Of a stretch of DNA of 64,000 bases, positions 34,738 to 43,810 are shown piece by piece (positions within the stretch are counted from its first letter, which is position 1; each line of letters starts with the position of its first letter). Source of the DNA: Pseudocolwellia sp048296855. Its GTDB lineage: Bacteria; Pseudomonadota; Gammaproteobacteria; Enterobacterales; Alteromonadaceae. Location of the stretch: the NCBI GenBank assembly GCA_048296855.1, contig CP182631.1; one strand, given 5' to 3'. Both the position numbers and the translations under genes were made by a program. The notes beneath the pieces are model-generated. The model was not told the DNA's origin and did no database searches. It saw nothing but the letters and a program-made list of their open reading frames with translations.

Positions 34738-36267
34738 TTATTCTGCTTCGTTATTTACAATAAGTATTTCAACTCTTCGGTTAGCTGCACGACCTTCTAC
34801 ACTGTCGTTGCTTGCTACAGGTTTAGATTTACCGTAACCCGTTGATTCAACTCTACCGCTTTCAACTTGACCCACTTCACTTAAGAAATTAGCCACTTTA
34901 TTACCACGTTCTGTCGATAATTTTAAGTTGATTTCGTCGCTACCTCTGTTATCTGTATGTCCTGAAACAACGATATTTGAGTTAGGAAACGCTGAAATTG
35001 CTTTTGTTATTTTATTTAATAAAGCAAAGTTAGATGCATCTATTTCACTGTTACCCGATTTAAACGAGAAACCATGAGCACGAATAAGTACATTATCTCC
35101 TTGGCGATATACATCAGCTTCTTGTTGATTAAATAACGATTGAACACCTTTAAATTTAGCGGTAATTGCATCATTACGACGTTTTTCACTTTCAGCTTTC
35201 TCTTGTGCTGCTGCTAATGCTTGCTCTTTTTCTTGCGCTATTTTCATTTCTCGTTCTTTGGCTTGAGACATAGCAACATTCATTTCAGCTTGTGCTGCTG
35301 CAAGTGCTAACTCTTTTTCCTTAGCTATTTGCATATTTCGTTCTTGCGCTTCTGTCATAGCAACCGTTACGTTGTCTTTTTCTGAAACAAGGCGTTGTAT
35401 TTTGCTATTAAGCCCTTTAACCATGACTTTGTTAGAATCATCAAACGCGACTTGTTGCTCAATTGGAGAAACAATACGTGTAACTTGTTCTTGATACCAT
35501 AGTACTTTATCTTCTTCTTCATAGTCTGATTGACGGAAATGCGTAATAACCTCAGCAATACCAACAGCACGCTCTACATTCCAAATAGCTCGTTGGGCAT
35601 GAGCATTCGCTTTTTCAGTTTCTCTGCGATCAGCATCTAAGGTATTTAATGCTAATTGGTAATCTTCTTGAGCTAATTTCATAGTGCGTGGAGCTAAATC
35701 GTCAACGTCTTTCTTTTTAGCATTTTCAATCGCCACTTTAGCTGCATCTACAATGTTCACTTTAATAGAGGCTAATTCGATTGCTGCATATGCACGCATG
35801 GTTTCAGTACGCTCTTCTTTTGCTTCTTGTACGTCGCCATTTTCAATTAACTTAGTTAATTTAAGTAGCTGTTTCTCTGCTTTTGCAAAGGCTTCAGGGC
35901 TAGCAGCTGAGGCTTTACTTTTAATAGCTTTAGCACGAACAGATAACACTTCTTCAAGTACGTCTCTGTTTAACATTTCAGTTTTTTTAGCTAAGGCTAA
36001 TTGTTTTAAACCTTCTTTAGCTTTTTCCAATGCTTTTGGATCGTCTGCTTTAGCAAGTTTCATTGCTTCGCTATACAGTTCGTTTGCTTTGGCGAAAGAC
36101 TTTGGAGATAAAACATCTAGCTCGCTATCAAGCTCATTGGCTAACTGTGCTTTTAATGTAGACACAGGTAAATATTTTTGTATTGCCTGATCTTCTTTTA
36201 GTGATGGCTTACTAGCACAACCAGCAAAAGTTAAACAAACAGTAAGAAACACAATGTAATTTTTCAT
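34738..36267 (-). CDS. OmpA-family lipoprotein with long coiled coil (DUF4398-like)
   Basis: A 509-aa outer-membrane lipoprotein. The signal peptide ends in LTFAGC. Residues about 40-250 are Ala/Lys/Glu-rich helices arranged as DUF4398-like repeats (PKSFAKANELYSEAMKLA, SPEAFAKAEKQLLKLTKL). A coiled coil with internal near-repeats follows (REMKIAQEKEQALAAAQ and QERNMQIAKEKELALAAAQ, about 300-360). The C-terminal 110 residues are an OmpA peptidoglycan-binding domain with IVVSGHTDNRGSDEIN, LSTERGNKVANFL and the terminal AANRRVEI. It probably links outer membrane and cell wall across the periplasm. Transcribed alone. Confidence 0.88.
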   Translation of the reverse strand: MKNYIVFLTVCLTFAGCASKPSLKEDQAIQKYLPVSTLKAQLANELDSELDVLSPKSFAKANELYSEAMKLAKADDPKALEKAKEGLKQLALAKKTEMLNRDVLEEVLSVRAKAIKSKASAASPEAFAKAEKQLLKLTKLIENGDVQEAKEERTETMRAYAAIELASIKVNIVDAAKVAIENAKKKDVDDLAPRTMKLAQEDYQLALNTLDADRRETEKANAHAQRAIWNVERAVGIAEVITHFRQSDYEEEDKVLWYQEQVTRIVSPIEQQVAFDDSNKVMVKGLNSKIQRLVSEKDNVTVAMTEAQERNMQIAKEKELALAAAQAEMNVAMSQAKEREMKIAQEKEQALAAAQEKAESEKRRNDAITAKFKGVQSLFNQQEADVYRQGDNVLIRAHGFSFKSGNSEIDASNFALLNKITKAISAFPNSNIVVSGHTDNRGSDEINLKLSTERGNKVANFLSEVGQVESGRVESTGYGKSKPVASNDSVEGRAANRRVEILIVNNEAE

Positions 36268-36766
36268 TTAGGATTTATCCCTATTAAGCAATTTAATATG
36301 CAATGCAATTAAATATATTGAACACTAAATTAATATTTAGAGCATTTTTTAATCGTCGGTCCAAAACCATTGGGCTTAGGTCGCGATCGTGGCAAGTATA
36401 GTCGATAAAAAAATAAATACATAATATTTATTCATAAAATAATTACATTAAATTTACATAAAATTAACAACCGTATTGTTGAAAATTTTACCACTTTAAG
36501 TTCAACGAGTTACCTTAATATCCTGAAAGTCTTGATAAGTATTCTCCCCTCCTGATCAGATAATGTTTTCAGTATTTGAGCTAATCTCGCTTAAAAATAG
36601 TTATAAATATTTTTTATCTCTTGGCTGAAAAAGTTTCGAATTGTTAGTAAATTTTCTGTTGAGTTCAACATTAACTATTCAACATTATATTAGGCTCAAT
36701 ATAGTGAAATTTAGATACATAACTCAGGCGAGTAAGTTATTTATTTTTAAAGAAAAAGCTATTATT

Positions 36767-36857
36767 TGTGGATAATACCTACATTAGAACAAGTTAACAA
36801 CAGACTTATCCACAGGTAATTTTTTGTGTGATAATTTTCCACAATTTCTGTGGATAA
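36767..36857. promoter_or_regulatory. cluster of three perfect DnaA boxes
   Basis: Within 91 bp there are three exact copies of TTATCCACA: 36767-36775 (minus), 36806-36814 (plus) and 36849-36857 (minus), plus a one-mismatch copy TTTTCCACA at 36835-36843 (plus). Start-to-start spacings of the perfect boxes are 39 and 43 bp. The cluster lies in a 1023-bp gene-poor gap (36268-37290) whose left half is very AT-rich. Only two GATC sites are visible to the left of it. No dnaA, gidA or rpmH is near, so this may be a DnaA-titrating or regulatory locus and not oriC. Confidence 0.7.
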
Positions 36858-37038
36858 CAAAAGCAAGGCCAGTAGATTTCTGACTTCAGATTTTGCAAAC
36901 GATTTTTTGCAATTTTATGAAGTTTTTTTAACAATTGTTTTTGTCATTTATTTGGCGCTCATTTACGATAAATTAATCAATAAAATGATGCAATTGGCAA
37001 GAAATATGCGTAATAAGAATAATGCCAATAGTTTCTAA
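36850..37038 (+). CDS. possible small membrane protein (doubtful)
   Basis: A 62-codon frame starting with GTG inside the third DnaA box. It encodes one hydrophobic segment (YEVFLTIVFVIYLALIY) flanked by a basic C-terminus (MMQLARNMRNKNNAN). There is no convincing ribosome site, and the start coincides with a DnaA box. In favour is a stem-loop at 37018-37051 spanning the stop codon, as a terminator would. I list it as a weak candidate; it may be chance in AT-rich DNA. Confidence 0.25.
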   Translation: MDNKSKASRFLTSDFANDFLQFYEVFLTIVFVIYLALIYDKLINKMMQLARNMRNKNNANSF

Positions 37039-37051
37039 TCTTGGCATTATT
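37018..37051. terminator. possible terminator stem-loop
   Basis: AATAATGCCAA (37018-37028) and TTGGCATTATT (37041-37051), 11-bp perfect stem with a 12-nt loop; only a short T-rich tail. The stem core recalls the TATGCCAA arms of the hairpin at 5885-5941. Confidence 0.5.
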
Positions 37052-37129
37052 TAGGGTCTATTGATTTTTTCTTATTATTTTTGCAGCAGTTTATTAGCCT
37101 TTTATACAAGGCAGAGCTTATGTTTCGTC

Positions 37130-37241
37130 GTTGTTCTACTCTAATAGGCGATAACCTAGTATAAATAGTTAATAAACGCTGTCCTACGGAGCCGTTTAAA
37201 TACTTATTAGTCATTGTTGCAAGGAATTTACATAGAACAAC
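37130..37241. repeat. 112-bp segment bounded by short inverted repeats
   Basis: GTTGTTCTA (37130-37138) and TAGAACAAC (37233-37241) bound a segment whose base composition is more GC-rich than its surroundings, between the small ORF and the SLT-like gene. It may be a degenerate intergenic element. No coding potential is seen. Confidence 0.35.
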
Positions 37242-37290
37242 TAGGCTACCCTCCTTGCGCCGCGATCAACAAGCATTTAATGCGAATTAA

Positions 37291-37905
37291 TCAACTCGAA
37301 AACAAGCGTGACCACCAACCTTGGTTAAACGAGGCTTCGCATTTTTTCAATTGAGCACTATAGCGTTTAGCGCGCTTTTCTACTTTACGAGAAACAGCCA
37401 TTAGCCATTTCTTTTTATAATAACTTTTACGCTTAAAACCTCCCCAGCCCTCATGATAGTTAAGGTACTGATTGTAAGCATCCCATTTTGAGGTTTTATT
37501 CAGCTTTTGAGATTTATAAATAAACCAGCCCATAAAGTCCATCGCATCATCAAAGTCATCACGATCGGCACCGCTATTGCCCGTTTCTTTCATGTAATCG
37601 TTCCACGTCATGGTTTTAGCTTGCGAATAGCCATAAGCAGAACTTACACGACCAATAGGAATAAAGCCCAGAAAATAATCCATAGGAGGAATAGCATCAT
37701 GTTTAAATGAGCTTTCTTGATACATCATGCTCATAGGTACATGAATAGGCACCCCCCATTTATCTTTGGCTTTTTTAGCAGCAAAGTACCAATCAGTATT
37801 CTGTTCAAAGATGCTGCATATATTTTCAGGATTCTTGGGGGGTAATGTAGAACAAGAAACTAACGAGAATAGAATAAAAATAATAAAAATATGTTTAATA
37901 GACAA
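37291..37905 (-). CDS. SLT-domain-like lipoprotein, putative lytic transglycosylase
   Basis: A 204-aa lipoprotein with the signal ending in SLVSC. The mature part looks like a lysozyme-like SLT domain: PMSMMYQESSFKHDA carries the catalytic-type Glu, followed by SSAYGYSQAKTMTWNDY, MDFMGWFIYKS and YLNYHEGWGGFKRK. The C-terminus is strongly basic. It would cleave peptidoglycan glycan strands at the outer membrane face. It is short compared with MltC/MltE-type enzymes but complete. It is transcribed alone, divergent from bluB. Confidence 0.8.
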   Translation of the reverse strand: MSIKHIFIIFILFSLVSCSTLPPKNPENICSIFEQNTDWYFAAKKAKDKWGVPIHVPMSMMYQESSFKHDAIPPMDYFLGFIPIGRVSSAYGYSQAKTMTWNDYMKETGNSGADRDDFDDAMDFMGWFIYKSQKLNKTSKWDAYNQYLNYHEGWGGFKRKSYYKKKWLMAVSRKVEKRAKRYSAQLKKCEASFNQGWWSRLFSS

Positions 37906-38092
37906 ATGTACAACCCTAATAATGTCTTTTCCCTAGAAATAAAGTTTAGCATTAAGTTGAATGGAACATCTAACAAAGTTCCATTTCAACAGGTTTGTTA
38001 TTGTTGTTATTAAATATTCTCCTCTAATTTCCATCGTATTTCTCTGTTACTATTCAAGAGAGTAATTAATAAATACTAAAACGATAAATACA

Positions 38093-38737
38093 ATGAGCAA
38101 AGAATTTACCCCTGAAGATACCCATATTATAAAAGAAATCATGCAATATCGCCGAGATGTTCGTGGTAACCGTTTTACTGATAAAAACGTACCGAGTGAG
38201 GTAATTGATCAAATATTAGAAGCCGCTTTGTATGCGCCTTCGGTTGGCTATTCACAACCTTGGCAGTTTATTGTTATTGATGATCAAAACATAAAGCAAA
38301 AAGTGTTTAACTCTTTTACCGAAGAAAACAATCACGCAAAAACGCTTTTTTCCGGTAAAAAAAAGCAAAGCTATGCCCAATTAAAACTTGAAGGAATACT
38401 TGAATCTCCTATTAATATTGCAGTTTTTTATCAACCATCAGAAAAAACTATATTAGGGCAAACCAGTATGAGCGACATGGGAAGGTTTAGCGTTGTTTGT
38501 GCAATTCAAAATATGTGGTTAATGGCACGTTCACTTAATGTAGGTGTAGGTTGGGTGAGTATTGTGGATCCTAAAAAAGTAAAGGCAGCTGTAAATGCAC
38601 CAAAAAATAGTGAGCTTATTGCTTATTTATGTGTGGGTTATGTCAATGAGTTTTTGGATGAACCTGAATTGAAAACTAAAAAGTGGGAAGAAGAAAAACA
38701 CAAAGAAGATATTATTTTTAAAAATACCTTTAAATAA
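38093..38737 (+). CDS. bluB: 5,6-dimethylbenzimidazole synthase (BluB, nitroreductase family)
   Basis: A 214-aa flavoprotein of the nitroreductase fold. The BluB-type signature is clear: QYRRDVRGNRF, then ALYAPSVGYSQPWQFIVI, LKLEGILESPINIAVF, and NMWLMARSLNVGVGWVSI. BluB breaks FMNH2 with oxygen to make the lower ligand base of vitamin B12. No cob/cbi gene is in the window, so it probably serves cobamide remodelling or salvage. Start ATG 38093. It ends before a strong terminator. Confidence 0.85.
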   Translation: MSKEFTPEDTHIIKEIMQYRRDVRGNRFTDKNVPSEVIDQILEAALYAPSVGYSQPWQFIVIDDQNIKQKVFNSFTEENNHAKTLFSGKKKQSYAQLKLEGILESPINIAVFYQPSEKTILGQTSMSDMGRFSVVCAIQNMWLMARSLNVGVGWVSIVDPKKVKAAVNAPKNSELIAYLCVGYVNEFLDEPELKTKKWEEEKHKEDIIFKNTFK

Positions 38738-38833
38738 CATCACTCAAATAAAAATCAAAAATAAAATGAACTTTTTATATTTAAACCACTCATACCTTTG
38801 AAATATGTATTTCCCACATAGTATTTCACTTTT

Positions 38834-38864
38834 ACGCATTTACTTTTGTAAATGCGTTTTTTTT
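38834..38864 (+). terminator. rho-independent terminator of bluB
   Basis: ACGCATTTAC-TTTT-GTAAATGCGT followed by a T8 run. It is convergent with gshA, whose stop is about 40 bp away. Confidence 0.9.
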
Positions 38865-38901
38865 GCTTAAAAAAACATAAACAACTGTTTATAAATAAAT
38901 T

Positions 38902-40473
38902 TTAACGAGAAAAGTAATCAACTAAAAACTGATCAAAGTCTACTGTATCTGCCTCTTCAATTGCTCGCTGATCTTTATGTGATTTATTTACACTATCAAT
39001 GAATTCTTGCTCGCTAAACATATTATATTCTTGTGCTAATAAATCATCTCTATATGTTTGTGCCATAGACAGAGCAATTTGGGTTAAACTTTTATTTTGA
39101 TTTACTAACAAATCAATAACTTTAGCTGAAGGGGTTAACTCAGGCTGATTAATTTTGTCGAGTTCATCAGACAGCACTTGTTGATATTTAGACGTGTTAT
39201 TTGCTTTATCCAATAATTTGGCAATAGGTAACATTTCATCAAAAATACTGTTACCCCATTGCTTAATAGACTTAAGTTCACCTTCGTCCTGTAAACGTAA
39301 CTCTGGATCTCGCCCTCTTAGTACAATTTCATCCATGTTTTCTTCATAAATATTTTGCTGTTCACAGTTTAATTCACCGTGTTCAGTTAACGCACAATAG
39401 GTTAAAAATATATCTAAAAAGTAAACTTGTTCTAAGCTAACACCCGTGGATACAAATGGGTTTACATCAAGAGCTCTTACTTCAATATATTCTACACCAC
39501 GCCTCTTTAACGCTTCAGACGGTTTCTCGCCCGCTTTAGCCACTCTTTTAGGTCGAATAGGTGCATACAGTTCATTTTCAATTTGTAAAACATTGCTATT
39601 AAGTTGTTGGTATTTTCCGTCAACTTTTATGCCTATTTTTGCAAATTCGTCAGACGCTAAATTAATCGCGTTTTTAACACCCTCAACATAACCATCTATA
39701 TGGTTATAACAAATGTGTAAAGAAGACTGCTCATGATTGGTATAACCTAAATCACTCATTCTTAAAGACGTTGCATGTTCTAAATACAAATAACCTTTAG
39801 GCGATTTTTTAAAAGGTAAAACCTGCGGTTTATTTTGTAGAAATGAACTACAAATACTGGGTGAACTACCGTATAAATAGGGGATCAACCAACAAAAACG
39901 TTTGTAGTTTCGCAATAAAGAAAAGTAACGCTCTGAAACAAATTCATCTCGAGGTTGCGTATCTTTAAGTGTACTTTGTAATACATTCCAAAATGAGTCA
40001 GGAAAAGAAAAATTAAAATGAATGCCTGAAATAACTTGCATCATACTACCGTATCGGTTTTTTAAACCTTGGCGATAAACGGTTTTCATTTTACCTATGT
40101 TTGACGAGCCGTATTGAGCTAAAGGAATTTTATTCGCATCATCAACAAAACAAGGCATACTCATTGGCCACAAAAGTTCACCATCAATTTGGCTTAAGGT
40201 AAATTTTTGTATATCTTGCAATTGCGCAATTACATCTTCAGGACTTTTATTAACAGGAGTAATAAACTCTAATAACGTTTCAGAGTAATCTGTTGTTATA
40301 TAGGGGTTAGTTAAAGCTGAACCTAAATTATAAGCATGAGGTTTTTCTGATAACTTACCTTCAGCTAGTACACGTAGGGCTTCACGTTCTATACCCCTTC
40401 CAAAACCAGTTAAAGAAGATATATTAGCTTCTTCATTAAAAACAGAAAGATACTCAGTTAAAGATAATTTCAA
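38902..40473 (-). CDS. gshA: glutamate-cysteine ligase
   Basis: A 523-aa enzyme joining glutamate and cysteine, the first step of glutathione synthesis, close in length to E. coli GshA (518 aa). Markers are FGRGIEREALRV near the N-terminus, DYSETLLEFITPVN, MQVISGIHFNFSFPD, LRMSDLGYTNHEQS and EYIEVRALDVNPF, which include ATP/Mg-binding residues. Cytosolic, monocistronic, with a 252-bp upstream gap shared with the divergent antiporter gene. Nothing is unusual. Confidence 0.96.
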   Translation of the reverse strand: MKLSLTEYLSVFNEEANISSLTGFGRGIEREALRVLAEGKLSEKPHAYNLGSALTNPYITTDYSETLLEFITPVNKSPEDVIAQLQDIQKFTLSQIDGELLWPMSMPCFVDDANKIPLAQYGSSNIGKMKTVYRQGLKNRYGSMMQVISGIHFNFSFPDSFWNVLQSTLKDTQPRDEFVSERYFSLLRNYKRFCWLIPYLYGSSPSICSSFLQNKPQVLPFKKSPKGYLYLEHATSLRMSDLGYTNHEQSSLHICYNHIDGYVEGVKNAINLASDEFAKIGIKVDGKYQQLNSNVLQIENELYAPIRPKRVAKAGEKPSEALKRRGVEYIEVRALDVNPFVSTGVSLEQVYFLDIFLTYCALTEHGELNCEQQNIYEENMDEIVLRGRDPELRLQDEGELKSIKQWGNSIFDEMLPIAKLLDKANNTSKYQQVLSDELDKINQPELTPSAKVIDLLVNQNKSLTQIALSMAQTYRDDLLAQEYNMFSEQEFIDSVNKSHKDQRAIEEADTVDFDQFLVDYFSR

Positions 40474-40725
40474 AATAATTCCTATGCGTTGTACGCAAGA
40501 GTTGATAGAACCTATTTATGGCCTAAAAAACATATTTCAATCCCATTCAGTATTTAAATAGCCAATAAGATTGTGTGAATTCCTTGGCAATATTACTACA
40601 TTAAATACGTAGCGTGTTATTAGAGTTTACTATTAGAGGCGCTTTATTGAATTGCAATTTATTGTCTATACAGTAAAGTTGCCTATCCAGTAAATTGACT
40701 TAAAACCTTAAAGGTCTATCGAAAA

Positions 40726-42087
40726 ATGCAAGATAGCGCACTAAGCTTACTTCCCCCTTTAATTGCAATTATTATTGCCGTATGGAAAAGGAACGCCCTA
40801 ATCGCATTGTTATGTGGGCTAATGTTTACTTTTCTGATGATAAACCACTTCAATCCATTAACTATGCTCACCGACAGTGCTCTAGGCATAGTGGGTGTGT
40901 TTAGTTCAACTGGAAATAGTTATATTGTCGCTTTCAGTTTATTAATAGGCGCGTTAGTTACCTTGATGAATCAATCTGGTGCGGTAAATGGGTTTATTGA
41001 AAGTTTAGCCAAACTCAATCTGGTTAAAAATAAAAGACAAGCCGCTATGCTACCTACCATAATTGGCACCAGCATTTTTACTGATACTAATTTAAGTATG
41101 TTTACCGCAGGCATGGCAAGCCAAAAATTATTTGATACCCATAAACTTAGCCGTGCAAGACTGGCCTATTTACTTGATTCAACCTGTGCACCCGTCAGTA
41201 TTCTTTTGTTAATAAACGGTTGGGGAGCTTATGTTTTAGGGCTATTAGATGGTTATAACTTTAACGATCCTGTTGGCATTCTTATTGGTACAATTGGCTA
41301 TAACTTTTACGCTATTATTGCTTTAGCTTTAGCTTATTACACCGCATTTTCAGGTAAAGCTTATGGTTCATTACGCTTAGCTAAACCGATAACGCAAGAA
41401 CAAAATAGTGAAGAATTGATCACTAAAACTGCGCCAGCTATGGTTATGTGGTTTCCTTTATTAACATTATTAGTCACCACCCTAGGTTTACTCTGGTTTA
41501 CGGGTAATGGAGACATTCGCCAAGGTTCAGGCTCATTTTCCGTCTTTTGGGCAATAATAAGTGCTTTAGTATGTTTAACCCTATTCATTTTAAGTTATAA
41601 ACTTTTATCGGTTACCGAAATTTTGGCTGGCATAGTAACAGGCACTAAAAAAATGTTACCTGCTGTTGGCGTGTTAGTTTTATCTTTCGCTTTTGGTAGT
41701 GCTATAAAATTATTAGGTACAGGGCTTTATGTTAGCCAACTCATTAATGTGGAATTTCCTTTATTTTTAATGGCCCCTATTTTATTTATTGCTGCAGCAA
41801 TTATGGCTTTTGCTACTGGAACCTCGTGGGGAACTTTTGCCATTTTAGTACCCATTGCTGTACCTGTAGCTCAGCAAAGTGGCTTACCTATTGAGTTTAT
41901 GGTGGCCGCTGTTTTAGGTGGTGGTGTATTTGGAGATCACGCTTCTCCTATCTCCGACACAACCGTAGTTGCCTCTATCGCCAGTGGTTGCGATCATTTC
42001 GAACACGTTAAAACCCAATTACCCTACACGCTATTTGGCGGAGTGATCACTATTGTGATTTATACGTTAATCGGATTGAGTTACTAA
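40726..42087 (+). CDS. NhaC-family Na+/H+ antiporter-like membrane protein
   Basis: A 453-aa transporter with 10-12 hydrophobic helices. Conserved parts are SLLIGALVTLMNQSGAVNGF, TIIGTSIFTDTNLSMFTAG, LLDSTCAPVSILLLINGWGAY, ATGTSWGTFAILVPIAVPVA and GGVFGDHASPISDTTV, which are typical of the NhaC/YheL group. It likely exchanges Na+ for H+ (or a dicarboxylate or amine in related branches). It starts at ATG 40726; a pseudouridine synthase gene follows after only 3 bp, so they are cotranscribed. Marine Na+ physiology fits. Confidence 0.88.
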   Translation: MQDSALSLLPPLIAIIIAVWKRNALIALLCGLMFTFLMINHFNPLTMLTDSALGIVGVFSSTGNSYIVAFSLLIGALVTLMNQSGAVNGFIESLAKLNLVKNKRQAAMLPTIIGTSIFTDTNLSMFTAGMASQKLFDTHKLSRARLAYLLDSTCAPVSILLLINGWGAYVLGLLDGYNFNDPVGILIGTIGYNFYAIIALALAYYTAFSGKAYGSLRLAKPITQEQNSEELITKTAPAMVMWFPLLTLLVTTLGLLWFTGNGDIRQGSGSFSVFWAIISALVCLTLFILSYKLLSVTEILAGIVTGTKKMLPAVGVLVLSFAFGSAIKLLGTGLYVSQLINVEFPLFLMAPILFIAAAIMAFATGTSWGTFAILVPIAVPVAQQSGLPIEFMVAAVLGGGVFGDHASPISDTTVVASIASGCDHFEHVKTQLPYTLFGGVITIVIYTLIGLSY

Positions 42088-42090
42088 TTT

Positions 42091-42798
42091 ATGGAAACAA
42101 CATTCGATATAATTGACGAGCAACCCGACTTTATTGTGGTAAATAAACCTGCAAATACCAACTTTCATGATGAAGGTGAAATAGGCTCAGGTTTTTTTAA
42201 TGAAGTTAAGCTGTCACTTAGTCCTACAAGCGAGTTATACCCAGTACACCGTTTAGATAAAATGACGTCAGGCATGCTTATTTTTGCCAAAAATAATGAA
42301 ACAGCAAAAACCTTCCAACAATTATTTGAACAACACCACATTCAAAAATATTATCTCGCTCTCAGTGATAAAAAACCGAAAAAGAAACAAGGCCTAATTA
42401 AAGGCGACATGACTAAAAGTCGCCGTAGCGCATGGAAACTACTAAGAAGCCAAGAAAACCCAGCCATCAGTCAATTTATGTCTTACAGCATAGGTAATGG
42501 TATAAGGCTTTATTTAGTTAAACCTCATTCAGGAAAAACACATCAAATAAGAGTTGCACTAAGCAGCATAGGTTCACCTATAATTGGCGATACCTTATAC
42601 GGAGGGAGTAGCACTACAGATAATCCTATGTTCGACAGAGGGTACCTACATGCCTACGCCTTACAATTTACTTTAAATAATATTCAGTACGAATATATAC
42701 AAGCCCCTAGCTCTGGCGAGCTATTTTTGTCAGCTGAATTTTCAGAACAACTCAAACAAATAGAATTACCTTGGCTTTTACCTTGGCCTAGAGTGTAA
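42091..42798 (+). CDS. RluA-family pseudouridine synthase
   Basis: A 235-aa RNA pseudouridine synthase without an S4 domain. It has VVNKPANTNFH, the catalytic-Asp signature PVHRLDKMTSGMLIFAKN, HSGKTHQIRVALSSIGSPI and GDTLYGGS. Short stand-alone members of this group (TIGR01621-like) modify a tRNA or rRNA site that I cannot assign. It follows the antiporter by 3 bp and converges with the LysR gene 11 bp away. Confidence 0.9.
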   Translation: METTFDIIDEQPDFIVVNKPANTNFHDEGEIGSGFFNEVKLSLSPTSELYPVHRLDKMTSGMLIFAKNNETAKTFQQLFEQHHIQKYYLALSDKKPKKKQGLIKGDMTKSRRSAWKLLRSQENPAISQFMSYSIGNGIRLYLVKPHSGKTHQIRVALSSIGSPIIGDTLYGGSSTTDNPMFDRGYLHAYALQFTLNNIQYEYIQAPSSGELFLSAEFSEQLKQIELPWLLPWPRV

Positions 42799-42809
42799 CG
42801 GCTATAGCT

Positions 42810-43688
42810 TTAAGACAAACTTCCCATTTTCGATTGAAAATACTCTAAAAACATTCGTGTTTTAAAAGCAATACTTCTACTTTGATACAAAACAGTAAGC
42901 TGTAATGCCACTGGATCGTGGCTTAGTTTCAGCCTTTTAACATTCAGTAAATGTCCTTGCGATTGGCACAAGTAATCAGGAAGTTTTGCAATACCTAAGT
43001 GTTGCGATGTTGCCTCTAACCTCATTTGTGGACTGGATAAAATAACTTTTTCATGCACAGAAATAAGTTGAATTTTATTATTCTCCCTAAACAACCACTG
43101 TTCGTTGTTATTCGATGTTATACACTTTTCATTTTGGAGATCTTCAGGCGTGTGTATATGATCAACCGATTCATTAACACCTGAATAAATAGATTGTGGA
43201 AAACTTAATAACTGCTTACCTACCCAACTCGAATGGGCTAAATCGGTTTCATGTAAAACAAAAATCAAATCATAGTAATAATTTTCTTCAGGAAATTCAG
43301 AACTGTAATGACTGCAATGCACCACAATATCAGGATATATTTTCGCGAAGTCGGTAATAATTTGACTAATAATCTGACTAAAAAATTCTATAGGCAGCAA
43401 AATATTCAACCGACCTTTAGGTGATGTATTAAGCTCGTGAATATCGTTTTCAATACTACTTAGCGCTTCTAAATGAGGCTTGCAAGAACGATAAAGTAAC
43501 AAGCCACTTTCGGTTAACTCTTGCTTACGCGTAGTACGAATAAGCAATTGATAACCCAGTTCAGCTTCTAAATTAGCTAATCTTCGGCTTAATTTTGATT
43601 TAGGCACGCCCATAGTTCGGGCTGCTTGCGTTAAAGAGCCTGAATCAATAATGGTAGAAAAGAAAATAAGATCATCTAAATTAAGCAC
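42810..43688 (-). CDS. LysR-family transcriptional regulator
   Basis: A 292-aa LTTR. The N-terminal winged helix contains LDDLIFFSTIIDSGSLTQAA and GVPKSKLSRRLANLEAELG; the C-terminal part is an effector-binding domain. It is divergent from trxA, with a 122-bp intergenic region that carries a dyad ATAGAA-N7-TTCTAT. LTTRs usually control the divergent gene, so trxA or a distant target is a likely member of its regulon. The effector is unknown. Confidence 0.9.
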   Translation of the reverse strand: MLNLDDLIFFSTIIDSGSLTQAARTMGVPKSKLSRRLANLEAELGYQLLIRTTRKQELTESGLLLYRSCKPHLEALSSIENDIHELNTSPKGRLNILLPIEFFSQIISQIITDFAKIYPDIVVHCSHYSSEFPEENYYYDLIFVLHETDLAHSSWVGKQLLSFPQSIYSGVNESVDHIHTPEDLQNEKCITSNNNEQWLFRENNKIQLISVHEKVILSSPQMRLEATSQHLGIAKLPDYLCQSQGHLLNVKRLKLSHDPVALQLTVLYQSRSIAFKTRMFLEYFQSKMGSLS

Positions 43689-43704
43689 AAAGTTTGTCTC
43701 ATAT

Positions 43705-43723
43705 ATAGAACAATAGATTCTAT
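43705..43723. promoter_or_regulatory. candidate LysR operator in the lysR-trxA intergenic region
   Basis: ATAGAA-CAATAGA-TTCTAT, a 19-bp dyad that contains a T-N11-A pattern, lies 17 bp upstream of the lysR start and 88 bp upstream of trxA. Placement and symmetry are what an LTTR recognition site would show. Confidence 0.5.
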
Positions 43724-43810
43724 TAAACCATCTATTAAGTTAAATGAAAACCACCTAGAATAGCTCTTCAATAAATAAAGACCTTATTAACATTAAAAGA
43801 GAAGTAAATA

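Noticed and set aside
36268..37290. Chromosomal oriC
   Set aside because: DnaA boxes are convincing, but the usual neighbours (gidA/mnmG, mnmE, dnaA, rpmH) are absent and GATC sites are few; kept as a DnaA cluster only.
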